Assembly: GCA_036654095.1 (NCBI GenBank)
Contig: JAVVSR010000004.1
Span: 1-64,000, forward strand
Direction: 5' to 3'
Source of the DNA: JAVVSR01 sp036654095
Lineage (GTDB): Bacteria > Bacillota > Clostridia > Christensenellales > CAG-917
Length of the DNA: 64,000 bases
Shown: positions 26,122 to 35,133 of the stretch, in pieces
How positions within the stretch are numbered: position 1 is the stretch's first letter
Layout of the letters: the number at the start of each line of letters is the position of its first letter
Made by a program: the position numbers and the translations under genes
The notes under the pieces: model-generated
Database searches by the model: none
Told to the model about the DNA's origin: nothing
Seen by the model: only the letters and a program-made list of their open reading frames with translations

Positions 26122-26617
26122 TAAAAAGTCTTTATCGTTGCGCCAAGCGCACCCTATTCCGCCCGTTTTTGATGAAAATTCAAAAATATTAATTCTTGGT
26201 AGCTTTCCTTCTGTTATGTCGCGCGAAAATGGCTTTTTTTACGGCAACCCGCAAAACCGATTTTGGAAAGTTATTTCAACAGTTTTTGACCAAAATCTGC
26301 CACAAAGCATTGCCGAAAAAAAGGATTTTCTTTTAAAAAACAATATTGCATTGTGGGATGTTATAGCTTCGTGCGATATTGAAAACAGCAGTGATATCAG
26401 CATTAAAAATGTGACGGCTAACGATATCAATGGCCTACTTGCAAAAACAAAAATTACTAGGATTTTTTTAAATGGAAAAGCTGCTAACAACTATTATAAA
26501 AAATATGTTTTAAACTTTGTTAGCATACCGTCAACAGTGTTACCATCTACCTCGCCCGCCAACGCCGCATTTAGCGTTGACCATTTAATTGCCGAGTGGA
26601 AAGTAATTTGCGCTTGA
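26108..26617 (+). CDS. DNA-deoxyinosine (hypoxanthine) glycosylase, UDG superfamily
   Basis: 169 residues. Motifs of the family 6 hypoxanthine-DNA glycosylases are visible: LGSFPS (motif 1 region), a following YGNPQNRFW, ALWDVIASC, FLNGKAA, and LPSTSPAN near the C-terminus, followed by the final helix with LIAEWK. The enzyme would remove deaminated adenine from DNA. The start lies inside the sulfatase 3' end (14-base overlap), so it is probably co-transcribed although the functions are unrelated. Confidence 0.88.
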   Translation: MENFSKKSLSLRQAHPIPPVFDENSKILILGSFPSVMSRENGFFYGNPQNRFWKVISTVFDQNLPQSIAEKKDFLLKNNIALWDVIASCDIENSSDISIKNVTANDINGLLAKTKITRIFLNGKAANNYYKKYVLNFVSIPSTVLPSTSPANAAFSVDHLIAEWKVICA

Positions 26618-26708
26618 TGAGTTTAAGTTTTGAAATTGGAAATACTAATTGCAATAGTTAGCCATTAAAATATTGCGTTGTTTATAAATTTTAAATATGA
26701 GGTGCATT

Positions 26709-27938
26709 ATGGAAAAAGTATTAAATAAATTTTTGCGATACGTTAAAATTGACACTACATCCGATGAAAATTCCGCAAGTTTTCCAAGTACTGAAAAACA
26801 AAAAAACTTATCAAGGTTACTTTGCGCGGAACTTTTAGCGTTGGGGCTAGAAGCTGAAACCGATAACTATGGTTATGTTTACGCAACTATACCTTCAAAC
26901 GCTAGTCATTTGACACATACATTAGGCTTTATTGCACACGTCGACACATCCCCTGCCGTGTCAGGAAGCGACGTTAAGCCCCAAGTTGTTGCTTACAAGG
27001 GTGGCAATATTGTCATTAACAATAAAAAGGATATCGTCCTTTCAAATGTCGAATATCCTGAACTTAATGACTACGTTGGCCAATCATTGGTTACATCTGA
27101 TGGCACAACACTTCTAGGCGCAGACGACAAAGCAGGAGTCGCGGAAATTATGGCAATGGCTGAATATTTAGTTGAAAATCCAAATGTCAAGCACGGCGTC
27201 ATCAAAATTGCATTTACGCCAGATGAGGAAGTAGGCGCAGGTGTTGATAAGTTTGATGTGAAAAAATTTGGCGCTGATTTTGCCTACACTTTAGACGGCG
27301 GAAAATTAGGCGAAATTGAATATGAAAATTTTAACGCCGCAAGCGCAAAACTTCAGATAAATGGAACGTCTATTCATCCCGGGACCGCTAAAGGAAAGAT
27401 GAAAAATGCAATCGAATTAGCTATGGAATTTTTCGGGCATTTACCCAAATATGAAAATCCTGCATACACCGAAGGTTATGAAGGTTTTTATCTTTTAAAC
27501 AACATTAGCGGCAGCGTTGAATCGGCTCAATGTGAATACATTATTCGCGACCACGATATAGATAAATTTAAAAGCAAATGCGAGTTTTTTACCAATATAG
27601 CAGTTGAGCTTAACAAAAAGTATGGTTTAAACACGTTTGAGGTCATTCTGCGTGAACAGTATTTAAATATGCGTGACAAGATATTACCTCATTTCCATCT
27701 TATTGACAATGCCGAACTTGCTATGAAACTTAATGGAGTGCTTCCAATTATTCAACCAATTCGCGGAGGTACTGACGGAGCTCGCCTTTCGTTTATGGGT
27801 TTACCTTGCCCAAATCTTTCAACTGGTGGACACAATTTCCACGGAAGGTTTGAGTACATTCCCGTTGAATCTATGGAAGCTATGGTACAAGTTGCATTAA
27901 CACTTGTAAAATTGTATTCGGATTTCCAAATAAAGTAA
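26709..27938 (+). CDS. pepT: Peptidase T (tripeptidase)
   Basis: 409 residues from the ATG at 26709, the family length. GAGGTG (26699-26704) is the binding site for this start, not for the ATG at 26697. It is an M20 zinc peptidase that cleaves the N-terminal residue from tripeptides. Visible motifs are the metal-binding AHVDTSP, GADDKAGVAE, the catalytic FTPDEEVGAG, a dimerisation-domain SIHPGTAKGK, and GGTDGARLSFMGLPCPNL plus GGHNFHG for the last ligands. With two M29 aminopeptidases in the same window it suggests an active cytoplasmic peptide-recycling set. Confidence 0.96.
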   Translation: MEKVLNKFLRYVKIDTTSDENSASFPSTEKQKNLSRLLCAELLALGLEAETDNYGYVYATIPSNASHLTHTLGFIAHVDTSPAVSGSDVKPQVVAYKGGNIVINNKKDIVLSNVEYPELNDYVGQSLVTSDGTTLLGADDKAGVAEIMAMAEYLVENPNVKHGVIKIAFTPDEEVGAGVDKFDVKKFGADFAYTLDGGKLGEIEYENFNAASAKLQINGTSIHPGTAKGKMKNAIELAMEFFGHLPKYENPAYTEGYEGFYLLNNISGSVESAQCEYIIRDHDIDKFKSKCEFFTNIAVELNKKYGLNTFEVILREQYLNMRDKILPHFHLIDNAELAMKLNGVLPIIQPIRGGTDGARLSFMGLPCPNLSTGGHNFHGRFEYIPVESMEAMVQVALTLVKLYSDFQIK

Positions 27939-27960
27939 CTTCAATATTTATTTTAACGCC

Positions 27961-28055
27961 TTCGCTTTGAACTGTCGAACTTGCTTTGAACTGTCCACAC
28001 TTGCTTTGAACTGTCTGAACTTGCTTCGTACTGTCGAACTTGCTTTGTTCTTGCG
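27961..28055. repeat. 20-bp tandem repeat (about 4.7 copies)
   Basis: Units of 19-20 bases, consensus TTGCTTTGAACTGTCGAAC, at 27961, 27981, 28001, 28021 and a partial one at 28040. It lies in the spacer between pepT and gapA. No convincing start site precedes the ORF that runs through it. Confidence 0.85.
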
Positions 28056-28140
28056 TTCTAGCAGTTGTTGGTTTTTGCTGTTACAATATATTTATAATAT
28101 CCGTTTTACAAATTTATTTTGTTTATATTTATTTAATAAC

Positions 28141-28167
28141 AAAGGCCTCTCAAATTGAGAGGCCTTT
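28141..28167. terminator. Terminator between convergent pepT and gapA
   Basis: Near-perfect palindrome AAAGGCCTCTCAA / TTGAGAGGCCTTT. T-rich DNA follows on the minus side (TTTGTTATTAAA) and moderately on the plus side. It lies between the convergent genes. Confidence 0.7.
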
Positions 28168-28210
28168 GATTTACATTTATTTTAACATTAAATACAATTT
28201 ATTTTAAATT

Positions 28211-29227
28211 TTATAACTCCGCAAAATACTTAATTGTACGTACCATTTGGCTTGTGTAGCTGTTTTCATTATCATACCAACTAATTGTTTGAACTTGAGT
28301 AGTTCCATTGTCCAAAGGCAACACCATAGTTTGAGTAGCGTCAAATAATGAGCCATAGGTAATACCAATTATATCCGACGAAACCAATTCTTCCTCGGTG
28401 TAGCCAAACGAAGTATCTGAAGCCGCTTTCATAGCTGCATTGACTTGCTCTTTTGTAAGTTTGCCTTCAACAACTGAAATTAAAATTGTGGTAGAACCAG
28501 TAGGTGTTGGAACGCGTTGAGCCGAACCAATAAGTTTACCGTTAAGTTCAGGAATAACAAGCCCGATTGCCTTAGCTGCGCCCGTTGAGTTTGGAACGAT
28601 ATTTACAGCAGCTGCGCGCGCGCGACGTAGGTCGCCTTTACGATGAGGGCCGTCCAAAACCATTTGGTCGCCAGTATAAGCGTGAATAGTTGTCATAATG
28701 CCTGCCTTAATTGGAGCAAGGTCATTTAACGCTTTAGCCATAGGAGCCAAGCAGTTAGTTGTGCAACTTGCCGCAGAAATAATAGTATCTTCAGCTTTCA
28801 ATATTTTTTCATTTACGCCAAAGACAACGGTAGGCAAATCACTGCCAGCTGGAGCCGAGATAACAACTTTTTTAGCGCCTGCATCGATATGCGCTTGCGC
28901 CTTTGCTTTTGAAGTATAAAAACCAGTACATTCCAAAACTACATCGACGCCAATTTTAGCCCAAGGAAGATTAATAGCCTCTTTCTCAGCGTAAATAATA
29001 ATTTCTTTCCCGTCAACTACAATCGAATTTTCGCGAGCCTCGACTTTGTCACAAAGCGCGTATCTGCCTTGCGCCGAATCGTACTTTAAAAGATGCGCCA
29101 ACATCTTAGCATCGGTTAAATCATTAATTGCAACAATTTCATAACCAGCCGCGCCAAACATTTGTCTGAACGCAAGACGGCCAATTCTTCCAAAACCATT
29201 GATAGCAACTCTAACATTTTTAGACAT
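28211..29227 (-). CDS. gapA: Glyceraldehyde-3-phosphate dehydrogenase
   Basis: 338 residues from the ATG at 29227, chosen because GGAGG precedes it; an upstream in-frame ATG would add ten unconserved residues. The Rossmann motif [12 protein letters not shown] is at the N-terminus, the catalytic C155 in SCTTNCLAP, and the partner His in [10 protein letters not shown]. It reversibly oxidises glyceraldehyde-3-phosphate to 1,3-bisphosphoglycerate with NAD. The usual glycolytic neighbours pgk, tpi and eno are absent, so the gene stands alone; fba lies 1.7 kb away on the other strand. Confidence 0.97.
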   Translation of the reverse strand: MSKNVRVAINGFGRIGRLAFRQMFGAAGYEIVAINDLTDAKMLAHLLKYDSAQGRYALCDKVEARENSIVVDGKEIIIYAEKEAINLPWAKIGVDVVLECTGFYTSKAKAQAHIDAGAKKVVISAPAGSDLPTVVFGVNEKILKAEDTIISAASCTTNCLAPMAKALNDLAPIKAGIMTTIHAYTGDQMVLDGPHRKGDLRRARAAAVNIVPNSTGAAKAIGLVIPELNGKLIGSAQRVPTPTGSTTILISVVEGKLTKEQVNAAMKAASDTSFGYTEEELVSSDIIGITYGSLFDATQTMVLPLDNGTTQVQTISWYDNENSYTSQMVRTIKYFAEL

Positions 29228-29501
29228 ATTAAAACCTCCGAAAAAATTATATTTCATAAATTATTGTTAAATGTTTGTCATTTTCTATATTTTACCCTTT
29301 AATTGATTTTTTAACAAGTGTTTTGTAGTGGTTTTTTTAAAATAATAAACAATATTTTTATAAATTTGGCTATTATAAACACAAAATCAATTTATTGACT
29401 TTAATTCAATCAAAATTTGTGCGCGCTGCGCTAGTAATAAAAATATTGTGTGCAATTTTTATACAATAATCATGTTCAATAATTAAAAATGATACTAAAA
29501 T

Positions 29502-29534
29502 AAAAAATACTTGCACGCAATGCAAGTATTTTTT
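29502..29534 (-). terminator. Terminator after the second M29 aminopeptidase
   Basis: 14-bp perfect stem AAAAAATACTTGCA / TGCAAGTATTTTTT with a CGCAA loop, directly after the gene read on the minus strand. The remaining spacer up to gapA (29228-29501) is AT-rich with no further feature that I can support. Confidence 0.8.
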
Positions 29535-29547
29535 ATTAGTTTAAACA

Positions 29548-30666
29548 TTATTTCAGATTTTCAGGATTTAGACACTTTAATTCATCAAGAACAAATATTC
29601 CATTTTTTCTAATAAGTTTTCCATCAAAATAGATTTCGCCACCGCCAAACTCCTCTGTTTGAATTTGCACTAAGTCCCAATGAACGGCGCTATTGTTTCC
29701 ATTTGGAGCTTCGTCATAACATGCGCCCGGAGTAAAGTGAATTGAACCACTAATTTTCTCGTCAAACAAAATATCACCTATGGCATTTTTAATAAATGGA
29801 TTTACTCCAAAAGCAAATTCGCCAACATATCGCGCGCCCGCATCTGTATCAAAAATGGCGGTAGCTTTTTCAGTATTATTTGCGCTAACTTCAACTATTT
29901 TGCCATCTTTAAAAACAAGCCTCACATCTTCAAATTTAAACCCGTTTTCAATAGATGGCACATTATAATGAATTACGCCATTGACGCTATTTTTAACAGG
30001 AGCCGTGTAAACCTCACCATCTGGAATGTTGCGCAATCCGCTACATTTTACCGCGCCGACCCCTTTAATTGAAAAGCTTAAGTCAGTATTAGTTGCTACA
30101 ATACGCACTTTATCGGTTCGATTAATCAAATTAACTAGTGGAGTCATCGCTTTGTCCATTTTTGCATAGTCTAAATTGCATACGTTAAAATAAAAATCTT
30201 CAAATGCTTCTGTTGACATTCCCGAAAGTTGCGCCATACCCTCCGTCGGATAGCGTAATACAACCCAATTCGTTTTCGCGACACGCACTTCGTGATGTAC
30301 CGGGTGCGAATAAATTGAACTATAAGCCTGCATTCTGTCTGCTTTTAGGTCGGCCATTTCATAACTGTTGCCACCGCCGCGAATACCTATATATGCCTGC
30401 ATTTCACTCATCAGCTTTTTATCACGTTCGGACATAATTTTAATTTGCTCGTCGCTAGCGCCGCCAATTACACTACGTTCAATTCGCGTATCGTGCAAAA
30501 ATACAAACGGCACTCCTCCAACCTTATAAATTTCATTAACAAAAAGATTTATCATTTGATAAGGAATACCAAATGAATCTATCCAAACTTTGTCGTCTTT
30601 CTTAATACGGCACGAATAATTTACTATGTTTTTTGCCAACACTTCTTGTCTAATATCGTTAATCAT
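29548..30666 (-). CDS. M29-family metallo-aminopeptidase, second copy
   Basis: 372 residues, shorter than the 410-residue member at 6126. The metal-ligand pattern of the family is present: Glu in IPDGEVYTAP, Glu in RYVGEFAFG, His and a Tyr in SIHFTPGACYDE, and H-x-D in SAVHWDLV. It is clearly diverged from the first copy, suggesting a different peptide preference rather than a recent duplication. It is monocistronic with its own promoter (30695-30723) and terminator. Confidence 0.9.
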   Translation of the reverse strand: MINDIRQEVLAKNIVNYSCRIKKDDKVWIDSFGIPYQMINLFVNEIYKVGGVPFVFLHDTRIERSVIGGASDEQIKIMSERDKKLMSEMQAYIGIRGGGNSYEMADLKADRMQAYSSIYSHPVHHEVRVAKTNWVVLRYPTEGMAQLSGMSTEAFEDFYFNVCNLDYAKMDKAMTPLVNLINRTDKVRIVATNTDLSFSIKGVGAVKCSGLRNIPDGEVYTAPVKNSVNGVIHYNVPSIENGFKFEDVRLVFKDGKIVEVSANNTEKATAIFDTDAGARYVGEFAFGVNPFIKNAIGDILFDEKISGSIHFTPGACYDEAPNGNNSAVHWDLVQIQTEEFGGGEIYFDGKLIRKNGIFVLDELKCLNPENLK

Positions 30667-30694
30667 ACTTCACCCACCTTGTTTGTTTGCTATT

Positions 30695-30723
30695 ATTATA
30701 ACCCAATTATCAATAAACTTCAA
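30695..30723 (-). promoter_or_regulatory. Sigma-A promoter of the second M29 gene
   Basis: On the minus strand, -35 TTGAAG (30718-30723), 17-base spacer and perfect TATAAT (30695-30700), about 23 bases before the start codon. Confidence 0.65.
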
Positions 30724-30895
30724 CAATTATTAGTTTTTTTATAATGTTTTTTAAACTATACATACCATATGCAATGTATCGTTTTAAAATATTCTGCTTT
30801 ATTTAATAGCCTTTTTTGCGTAAATGCTATATAATACAAAATACAAAGGTTTTACAAACCTTTATAACTTCAAACACTTTATGGAGGGTATTTAT

Positions 30896-31825
30896 ATGCC
30901 ATTAGTTACAAGTAAAGAAATGTTCGAAAAAGCTTATGCCGGTGGATATGCTATCGGCGCGTTTAACGTCAACAATATGGAAACTATTCAAGGTATCGTT
31001 GAAGCTGCGATGGAGGTCAATTCTCCGTTAATTTTGCAAGTTTCGTCTGGTGCAAGAAAATATGCTAATCCTATTTATCTTAAAAAATTGGTTGATGCAG
31101 CTGTCGAGGCTAGCGGTCTTCCGATTTGTTTACACCTTGACCACGGCGACAGCTTTGAGTTGTGCAAATCGTCCATTTCCGATGGATTTACTTCGGTTAT
31201 GATTGACGCTTCACACCATAGTTTAGATGAAAACATCAAAATTACCAAAGAAGTTGTTCTATACGCTCACGACCACGGTGTTGTTGTTGAAGCTGAATTG
31301 GGGCGTTTGGCAGGCATTGAAGACGCTGTAAATGTTTCCGATAAGGATTCGTCATACACTGACCCCGACCAAGTTCAAGAGTTTGTTGAACGCACAAATG
31401 TTGACTCATTAGCAATAGCCATTGGCACAAGTCACGGTGCATTTAAATTTAAAACCGCTCCACGTCTTCGCTTTGATATTTTGGAAGAGGTCGGCAAACG
31501 TTTACCCAACTTCCCTATTGTTTTGCACGGCGCATCAAGTGTTCCGCAACAGTATGTTGAAACAATAGCCAAATATGGCGGGGATATTTCGGGCGCAAAG
31601 GGTGTTCCTGAAGATATGCTTCGAGATGCCGCTCGTATGGCTGTTTGCAAAATCAACATTGACAGCGATTTACGATTGGCTTTTACCGCTGCTGTGCGTG
31701 AGCATTTTTACAACAATCCTTCGCACTTTGACCCACGTCAATATCTCGGGCCTGCAAGGACTGCAATTAAGGAAATTGTTAAGCATAAGCTTGTTGATGT
31801 ATTGGGTTGCGCAGGGAAAGCTTAA
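30896..31825 (+). CDS. fba: Fructose-1,6-bisphosphate aldolase, class II
   Basis: 309 residues from the ATG at 30896, which follows GGAGGG at a correct distance. Zinc and catalytic positions are seen in LHLDHGDS (catalytic Asp and first His), the E-rich VVEAELGRLAGIE, GTSHGAF and LHGASSVP; the Ser/Thr phosphate site follows in KINIDSDLR. It splits fructose-1,6-bisphosphate in glycolysis. It is monocistronic, ending at a strong terminator. Confidence 0.96.
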   Translation: MPLVTSKEMFEKAYAGGYAIGAFNVNNMETIQGIVEAAMEVNSPLILQVSSGARKYANPIYLKKLVDAAVEASGLPICLHLDHGDSFELCKSSISDGFTSVMIDASHHSLDENIKITKEVVLYAHDHGVVVEAELGRLAGIEDAVNVSDKDSSYTDPDQVQEFVERTNVDSLAIAIGTSHGAFKFKTAPRLRFDILEEVGKRLPNFPIVLHGASSVPQQYVETIAKYGGDISGAKGVPEDMLRDAARMAVCKINIDSDLRLAFTAAVREHFYNNPSHFDPRQYLGPARTAIKEIVKHKLVDVLGCAGKA

Positions 31826-31854
31826 TTAAATTTTATTTTACAAAAATTACAATA

Positions 31855-31883
31855 AAAACGACGAATATGATATTCGTCGTTTT
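31855..31883 (+). terminator. Terminator of fba
   Basis: 13-bp perfect stem AAAACGACGAATA / TATTCGTCGTTTT with a three-base loop, followed by TTATATTG. It lies 30 bases after the stop. Confidence 0.85.
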
Positions 31884-32093
31884 TTATATTGTTGTATTAA
31901 TTTAAATACAAACTAAATATACTCAAAAATGATTTTTTTATTTGTGTTTTATGCGATTTATTTTAGGTGTTTATTTTCTAAATATACGTTTATGCCAAGT
32001 ATTGAATTGCTACATTTTTTGTTTACTTATTACTTTTGTATAAAATTAAATACCGATATTACATTTGGCGCTCATTACATCTATAATTGGTTT

Positions 32094-32140
32094 TTTATTT
32101 TCTGTGTTTATTTTCTGTGTTTATTTTCTGTGTTTATTTT
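32094..32140. repeat. 13-bp tandem repeat
   Basis: TTTATTTTCTGTG three times in perfect tandem plus an 8-base partial copy. It lies in the AT-rich 450-base spacer between fba and ttcA, where I see no gene. Confidence 0.85.
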
Positions 32141-32205
32141 AAATGCTTTTATATTCAATTAAAGTATTTTTACGCTTGACTAATAATAAAACAACTTTTA
32201 ATTGT

Positions 32206-32234
32206 TTGCTATTGTACAACTAATAATGTAAAAT
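32206..32234 (+). promoter_or_regulatory. Probable promoter of ttcA
   Basis: TTGCTA (32206-32211), 17-base spacer, TAAAAT (32229-32234), about 45 bases before the start codon. Confidence 0.5.
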
Positions 32235-32277
32235 AGTGTTATTAAATTTAACTTTTTAAATTATACAAGGATAAATT

Positions 32278-33009
32278 ATGCAAAAGTTATTAAGTACAAT
32301 GCGTCGGGCTATAACCGATTATAATATGATTTCCGACGGTGACCACATAGTAGTAGGGGTGTCTGGAGGCAAGGATAGTTTAGCGTTATTGTGCGCATTA
32401 AAAGCCTATCAGCGCTTTTCTCCCGAGAAATTCAAACTAAGCGCAGTCACTATCGATTTGGGTTTTAAAGATACTTCTAAGGTCGAAATTGAGGCTTTAA
32501 GCGAATATATTGCAAATCTTGGAGTAGAATATTATTTTGTTTCGACCGATATTGGCGCTATTGTATTTGATGAACGCAAGGAAACTAATCCGTGCAGTCT
32601 TTGTAGCAAAATGCGTCGGGGCGCTTTAAATGCAAAAGCGATAGAACTAGGCGCAAACAAGCTTGCATTAGGCCACCACTCTGATGATGTAGTGCAAACG
32701 ATGTTATTATCGTTGTTATATGAAGGACGGTTTTCAACATTTCAGCCGATTTCATATATGGATAGGACAAAAATTACTTTAATACGACCTTTTATCTATG
32801 TTAGCGAAGTTGATATAAGTGGCATTACTAAAAATTTAAACTTACCAGTGGTGCATAATCCCTGCCCTGCAAACAAACATACTCAAAGGGAGTACATTAA
32901 TAAATTAATTAGCGAAATAGAAGCCGACGTGCCTTTTGCAAAGGAACGAATGTTGGGCGCAATATGTCACCCTGAACGCAATAATTTGTGGGGGAAAAAG
33001 TCAGACTAG
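32278..33009 (+). CDS. ttcA: TtcA-like tRNA 2-thiocytidine synthetase (PP-loop ATPase)
   Basis: 243 residues. The PP-loop GVSGGKDSLALL (about residues 23-34) binds ATP, the central CSLCSKMRRG carries the CxxC that in TtcA helps hold an iron-sulfur cluster, and GHHSDDVVQTML is the following conserved block. Family members thiolate C32 of certain tRNAs; related TilS-type enzymes modify other bases, so the exact tRNA product is inferred. It is shorter than E. coli TtcA (311), like many Firmicute homologues. A separate U34 thiolase, mnmA, is at the start of the window. Confidence 0.85.
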   Translation: MQKLLSTMRRAITDYNMISDGDHIVVGVSGGKDSLALLCALKAYQRFSPEKFKLSAVTIDLGFKDTSKVEIEALSEYIANLGVEYYFVSTDIGAIVFDERKETNPCSLCSKMRRGALNAKAIELGANKLALGHHSDDVVQTMLLSLLYEGRFSTFQPISYMDRTKITLIRPFIYVSEVDISGITKNLNLPVVHNPCPANKHTQREYINKLISEIEADVPFAKERMLGAICHPERNNLWGKKSD

Positions 33010-33214
33010 CGTTTTTAATGCAAAAATGCCATTTTTAATTGTATTTTATTCGTTTAAAGCGCTACGCTTTATTTCTTTGAATACTTTTAAATTATTATTT
33101 TGAAATTTATTCAATTTATTAGCTACTTATTTTTTGGTTTAATATGTTACATTTATAATATATCTAAAAAAAAATTCTTTTTGCAACAGATTTTTGTATA
33201 AAATTAGCATAAAC

Positions 33215-33258
33215 ACCCCGATATTTGTCATAGGTTACTGTGACGACACATCGGGGGT
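33215..33258 (+). promoter_or_regulatory. Terminator-like hairpin sequestering the spoIIID ribosome binding site
   Basis: CCCCGAT (33216-33222) pairs with ATCGGGG (33250-33256), with an inner GTCA/TGAC stem (33227-33230 with 33241-33244). The descending arm contains the run of G that serves as the spoIIID Shine-Dalgarno, and it is followed by TTTTTT and the ATG at 33264. The element could act as an attenuator or as a translational lock. Confidence 0.55.
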
Positions 33259-33263
33259 TTTTT

Positions 33264-33509
33264 ATGACAGGGGACATTTACGAACGCACAATCAGTGAAG
33301 CTGAATACATTTTGACACATCAATCAACCGTCCGCGAAACGGCAAAACATTTTAATATTAGCAAAAGCACCCTACATACCGACATATCCGAACGACTAAA
33401 GCATATAGACGAAACACTTTATGAAGAAGTACACAAAATAATGGCCTATCATTTTTCCATACGACATTTGAGAGGCGGGGAAGCTACAAAGAAAAAATAT
33501 TTGCGTTAA
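33264..33509 (+). CDS. spoIIID: Sporulation regulator SpoIIID
   Basis: 81 residues from the ATG at 33264, which aligns with the known N-terminus of the family; a GTG at 33240 would add an unconserved extension. A helix-turn-helix covers about residues 18-45 (STVRETAKHFNISKSTLHTDI), and the C-terminal basic block SIRHLRGGEATKKKY is the family hallmark. SpoIIID is a small DNA-binding protein of the mother cell that acts with SigE and SigK programmes during endospore formation. Its presence shows the organism belongs to an endospore-forming lineage. Confidence 0.96.
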   Translation: MTGDIYERTISEAEYILTHQSTVRETAKHFNISKSTLHTDISERLKHIDETLYEEVHKIMAYHFSIRHLRGGEATKKKYLR

Positions 33510-33572
33510 ATAAACAATAAAGTAGTTAATTTTTATAAAACTTAATATGTTTTACGATTAATCGCGCATAAA

Positions 33573-33598
33573 AAAACCCGCTAAATATAGCGGGTTTT
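33573..33598 (-). terminator. Terminator of the S10-spc-alpha operon
   Basis: 11-bp stem AAAACCCGCTA / TAGCGGGTTTT with a four-base loop, 17 bases after rplQ. Read on the minus strand it ends in a T-run. Confidence 0.85.
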
Positions 33599-33615
33599 AA
33601 ATTTAGTTTTAATTA

Positions 33616-34125
33616 CTAAATTAATTCTAAAATACACATTTCAGCAGCATCGCCACGGCGCATACCTGTTTTAAGTATACGAGTGTAGCCGCCTGCTTGA
33701 CCTTTCTCCTCAATGCGTTTTGCATATTTAGGAGCATACTCGCCGAAGATTTTTTCAACCAACGGATTTTTAATGTCAGCTGTACGTGCCTTGAAATCAG
33801 CCTTGCTTTCCTTATCGCCCTTTAATTCGGGGATATCACGAAGTTTTGTCATCATTTTACGTCTAGCGGCCAACTTTTTTGGGCCGTCATTAGTAAATTC
33901 AACGCCAATCTTTTCGCCCTTTAAATTAACTTTATCCTTGGTAACCTTAACGGTATCCTCGTAAGAGTTGATTGCAAGAGTTAAGATTTTTTCAGCAATG
34001 CTTCTAACCGATTTAGCGCGGTCAACGGTTGTTTCTATTTTACCATACCACAGTAATTCGCTAGCTTGATTATATAAAATAGCGAGACGTTGGTTGGTAG
34101 CTCTACCTAATGTTTTGGGTTCCAT
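33616..34125 (-). CDS. rplQ: Ribosomal protein L17
   Basis: 169 residues, about 50 longer than the usual 112-127. The N-terminal RNA-binding core (RATNQRLAILYNQASELLWYGKIETT) and the C-terminal GGYTRILKTGMRRGDAAEMCILEL are normal. The extra length is an internal charged segment, about residues 55-110, rich in Lys, Glu and Asp. Nine bases after rpoA and last gene of the operon. Similar insertions are known in some Clostridia-type L17 proteins. Confidence 0.97.
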   Translation of the reverse strand: MEPKTLGRATNQRLAILYNQASELLWYGKIETTVDRAKSVRSIAEKILTLAINSYEDTVKVTKDKVNLKGEKIGVEFTNDGPKKLAARRKMMTKLRDIPELKGDKESKADFKARTADIKNPLVEKIFGEYAPKYAKRIEEKGQAGGYTRILKTGMRRGDAAEMCILELI

Positions 34126-34134
34126 AAATTCTCC

Positions 34135-35085
34135 TTACTCGTCTTTATTGCGTAGGTCAAGGCCAAGGTCTTGAAGTTTATGTATAACTTCTTCAAGTGA
34201 TTTACGACCTAAGTTACGCACTTTAAGCATATCTTCTTCTGACTTTTTAGTTAAATCCTCAACGGTGTGAATACCGGCGCGTTTCAAGCAGTTATACGAA
34301 CGAACAGAGAGGTCTAAGTCTTCAACGCTCATTTCCAAAACTTTTTGTTGCTTGTCGTCATCTTGAGAAACAAGAATATCAAGTCCGCTCATATTGTCAA
34401 CAAGTTCAACAAACAGGCGAATATGGTCATTCATAATTTTGGCAGCAAGACTTATTATCTCTTTTGCGGAGACAGTACCGTTGGTCAAAACCTCAATTGT
34501 AAGTTTATCAAAATCGATAGACTGTTCAACACGAGTGCTTTCAACAGTATAGTTTGCCTTCTCGACAGGCGTATATATGCTGTCAACTGGAATAAAACCG
34601 ATAGGGGCTTTAATATCCTTATTGCGACTTGACGGAACATATCCACGACCCGAGTCAACATAAATAGTCATGTCAAAAACGGCGCCGTCTTCAATGCTGC
34701 AAATATACAAATCTGGGTTTAGAACTTCCACGTCGGAAGGAACAACGATATCTGCGGCTGTAACTTTGCCGGGGGTATCCTTATAAAGTGTAATTTCTTT
34801 TCTCTCTTGAGGTTGACCGTGGATTTTAATAGCCAAGCCCTTGATGTTCAATATAATTTCGGTAACGTCCTCGCGAACGCCAGCGATAGTCGAGAACTCA
34901 TGGTCTACGCCTGCAATCTTAATACCAACGGGAGCAGAACCAGGTAGAGATGACAAAAGAATACGCCTTAAACTGTTGCCAAGCGTAGTGCCAAAGCCAC
35001 GTTCAAGAGGTTCAACAACGAACTGAGCAAAACTCTTATTTTCATTCTCTTCAAAAGTAATTTTTGGTCGTTTCATTTCCATCAT
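34135..35085 (-). CDS. rpoA: RNA polymerase alpha subunit
   Basis: 316 residues. The N-terminal dimerisation domain (1-230) has [18 protein letters not shown] and the C-terminal domain (about 250-316) has [22 protein letters not shown] and [17 protein letters not shown], the DNA- and activator-binding part. AGGAGGAG lies 7 bases before the ATG. Between rpsD (48-base spacer) and rplQ, the standard alpha-operon order. Confidence 0.98.
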   Translation of the reverse strand: MMEMKRPKITFEENENKSFAQFVVEPLERGFGTTLGNSLRRILLSSLPGSAPVGIKIAGVDHEFSTIAGVREDVTEIILNIKGLAIKIHGQPQERKEITLYKDTPGKVTAADIVVPSDVEVLNPDLYICSIEDGAVFDMTIYVDSGRGYVPSSRNKDIKAPIGFIPVDSIYTPVEKANYTVESTRVEQSIDFDKLTIEVLTNGTVSAKEIISLAAKIMNDHIRLFVELVDNMSGLDILVSQDDDKQQKVLEMSVEDLDLSVRSYNCLKRAGIHTVEDLTKKSEEDMLKVRNLGRKSLEEVIHKLQDLGLDLRNKDE

Positions 35086-35133
35086 AGAAAAACTCCTCCT
35101 ATTAACGACAATCTGCTTGATAATTCAAACGGA

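Noticed and set aside
27967..28158. 63-residue ORF in the 20-bp repeat after pepT
   Set aside because: Composition follows the repeat and there is no Shine-Dalgarno sequence; it also runs through the terminator.
33240..33264. GTG start for spoIIID giving an 89-residue protein
   Set aside because: The extension is not conserved, lies within the hairpin and lacks its own binding site; the ATG at 33264 matches the family N-terminus.
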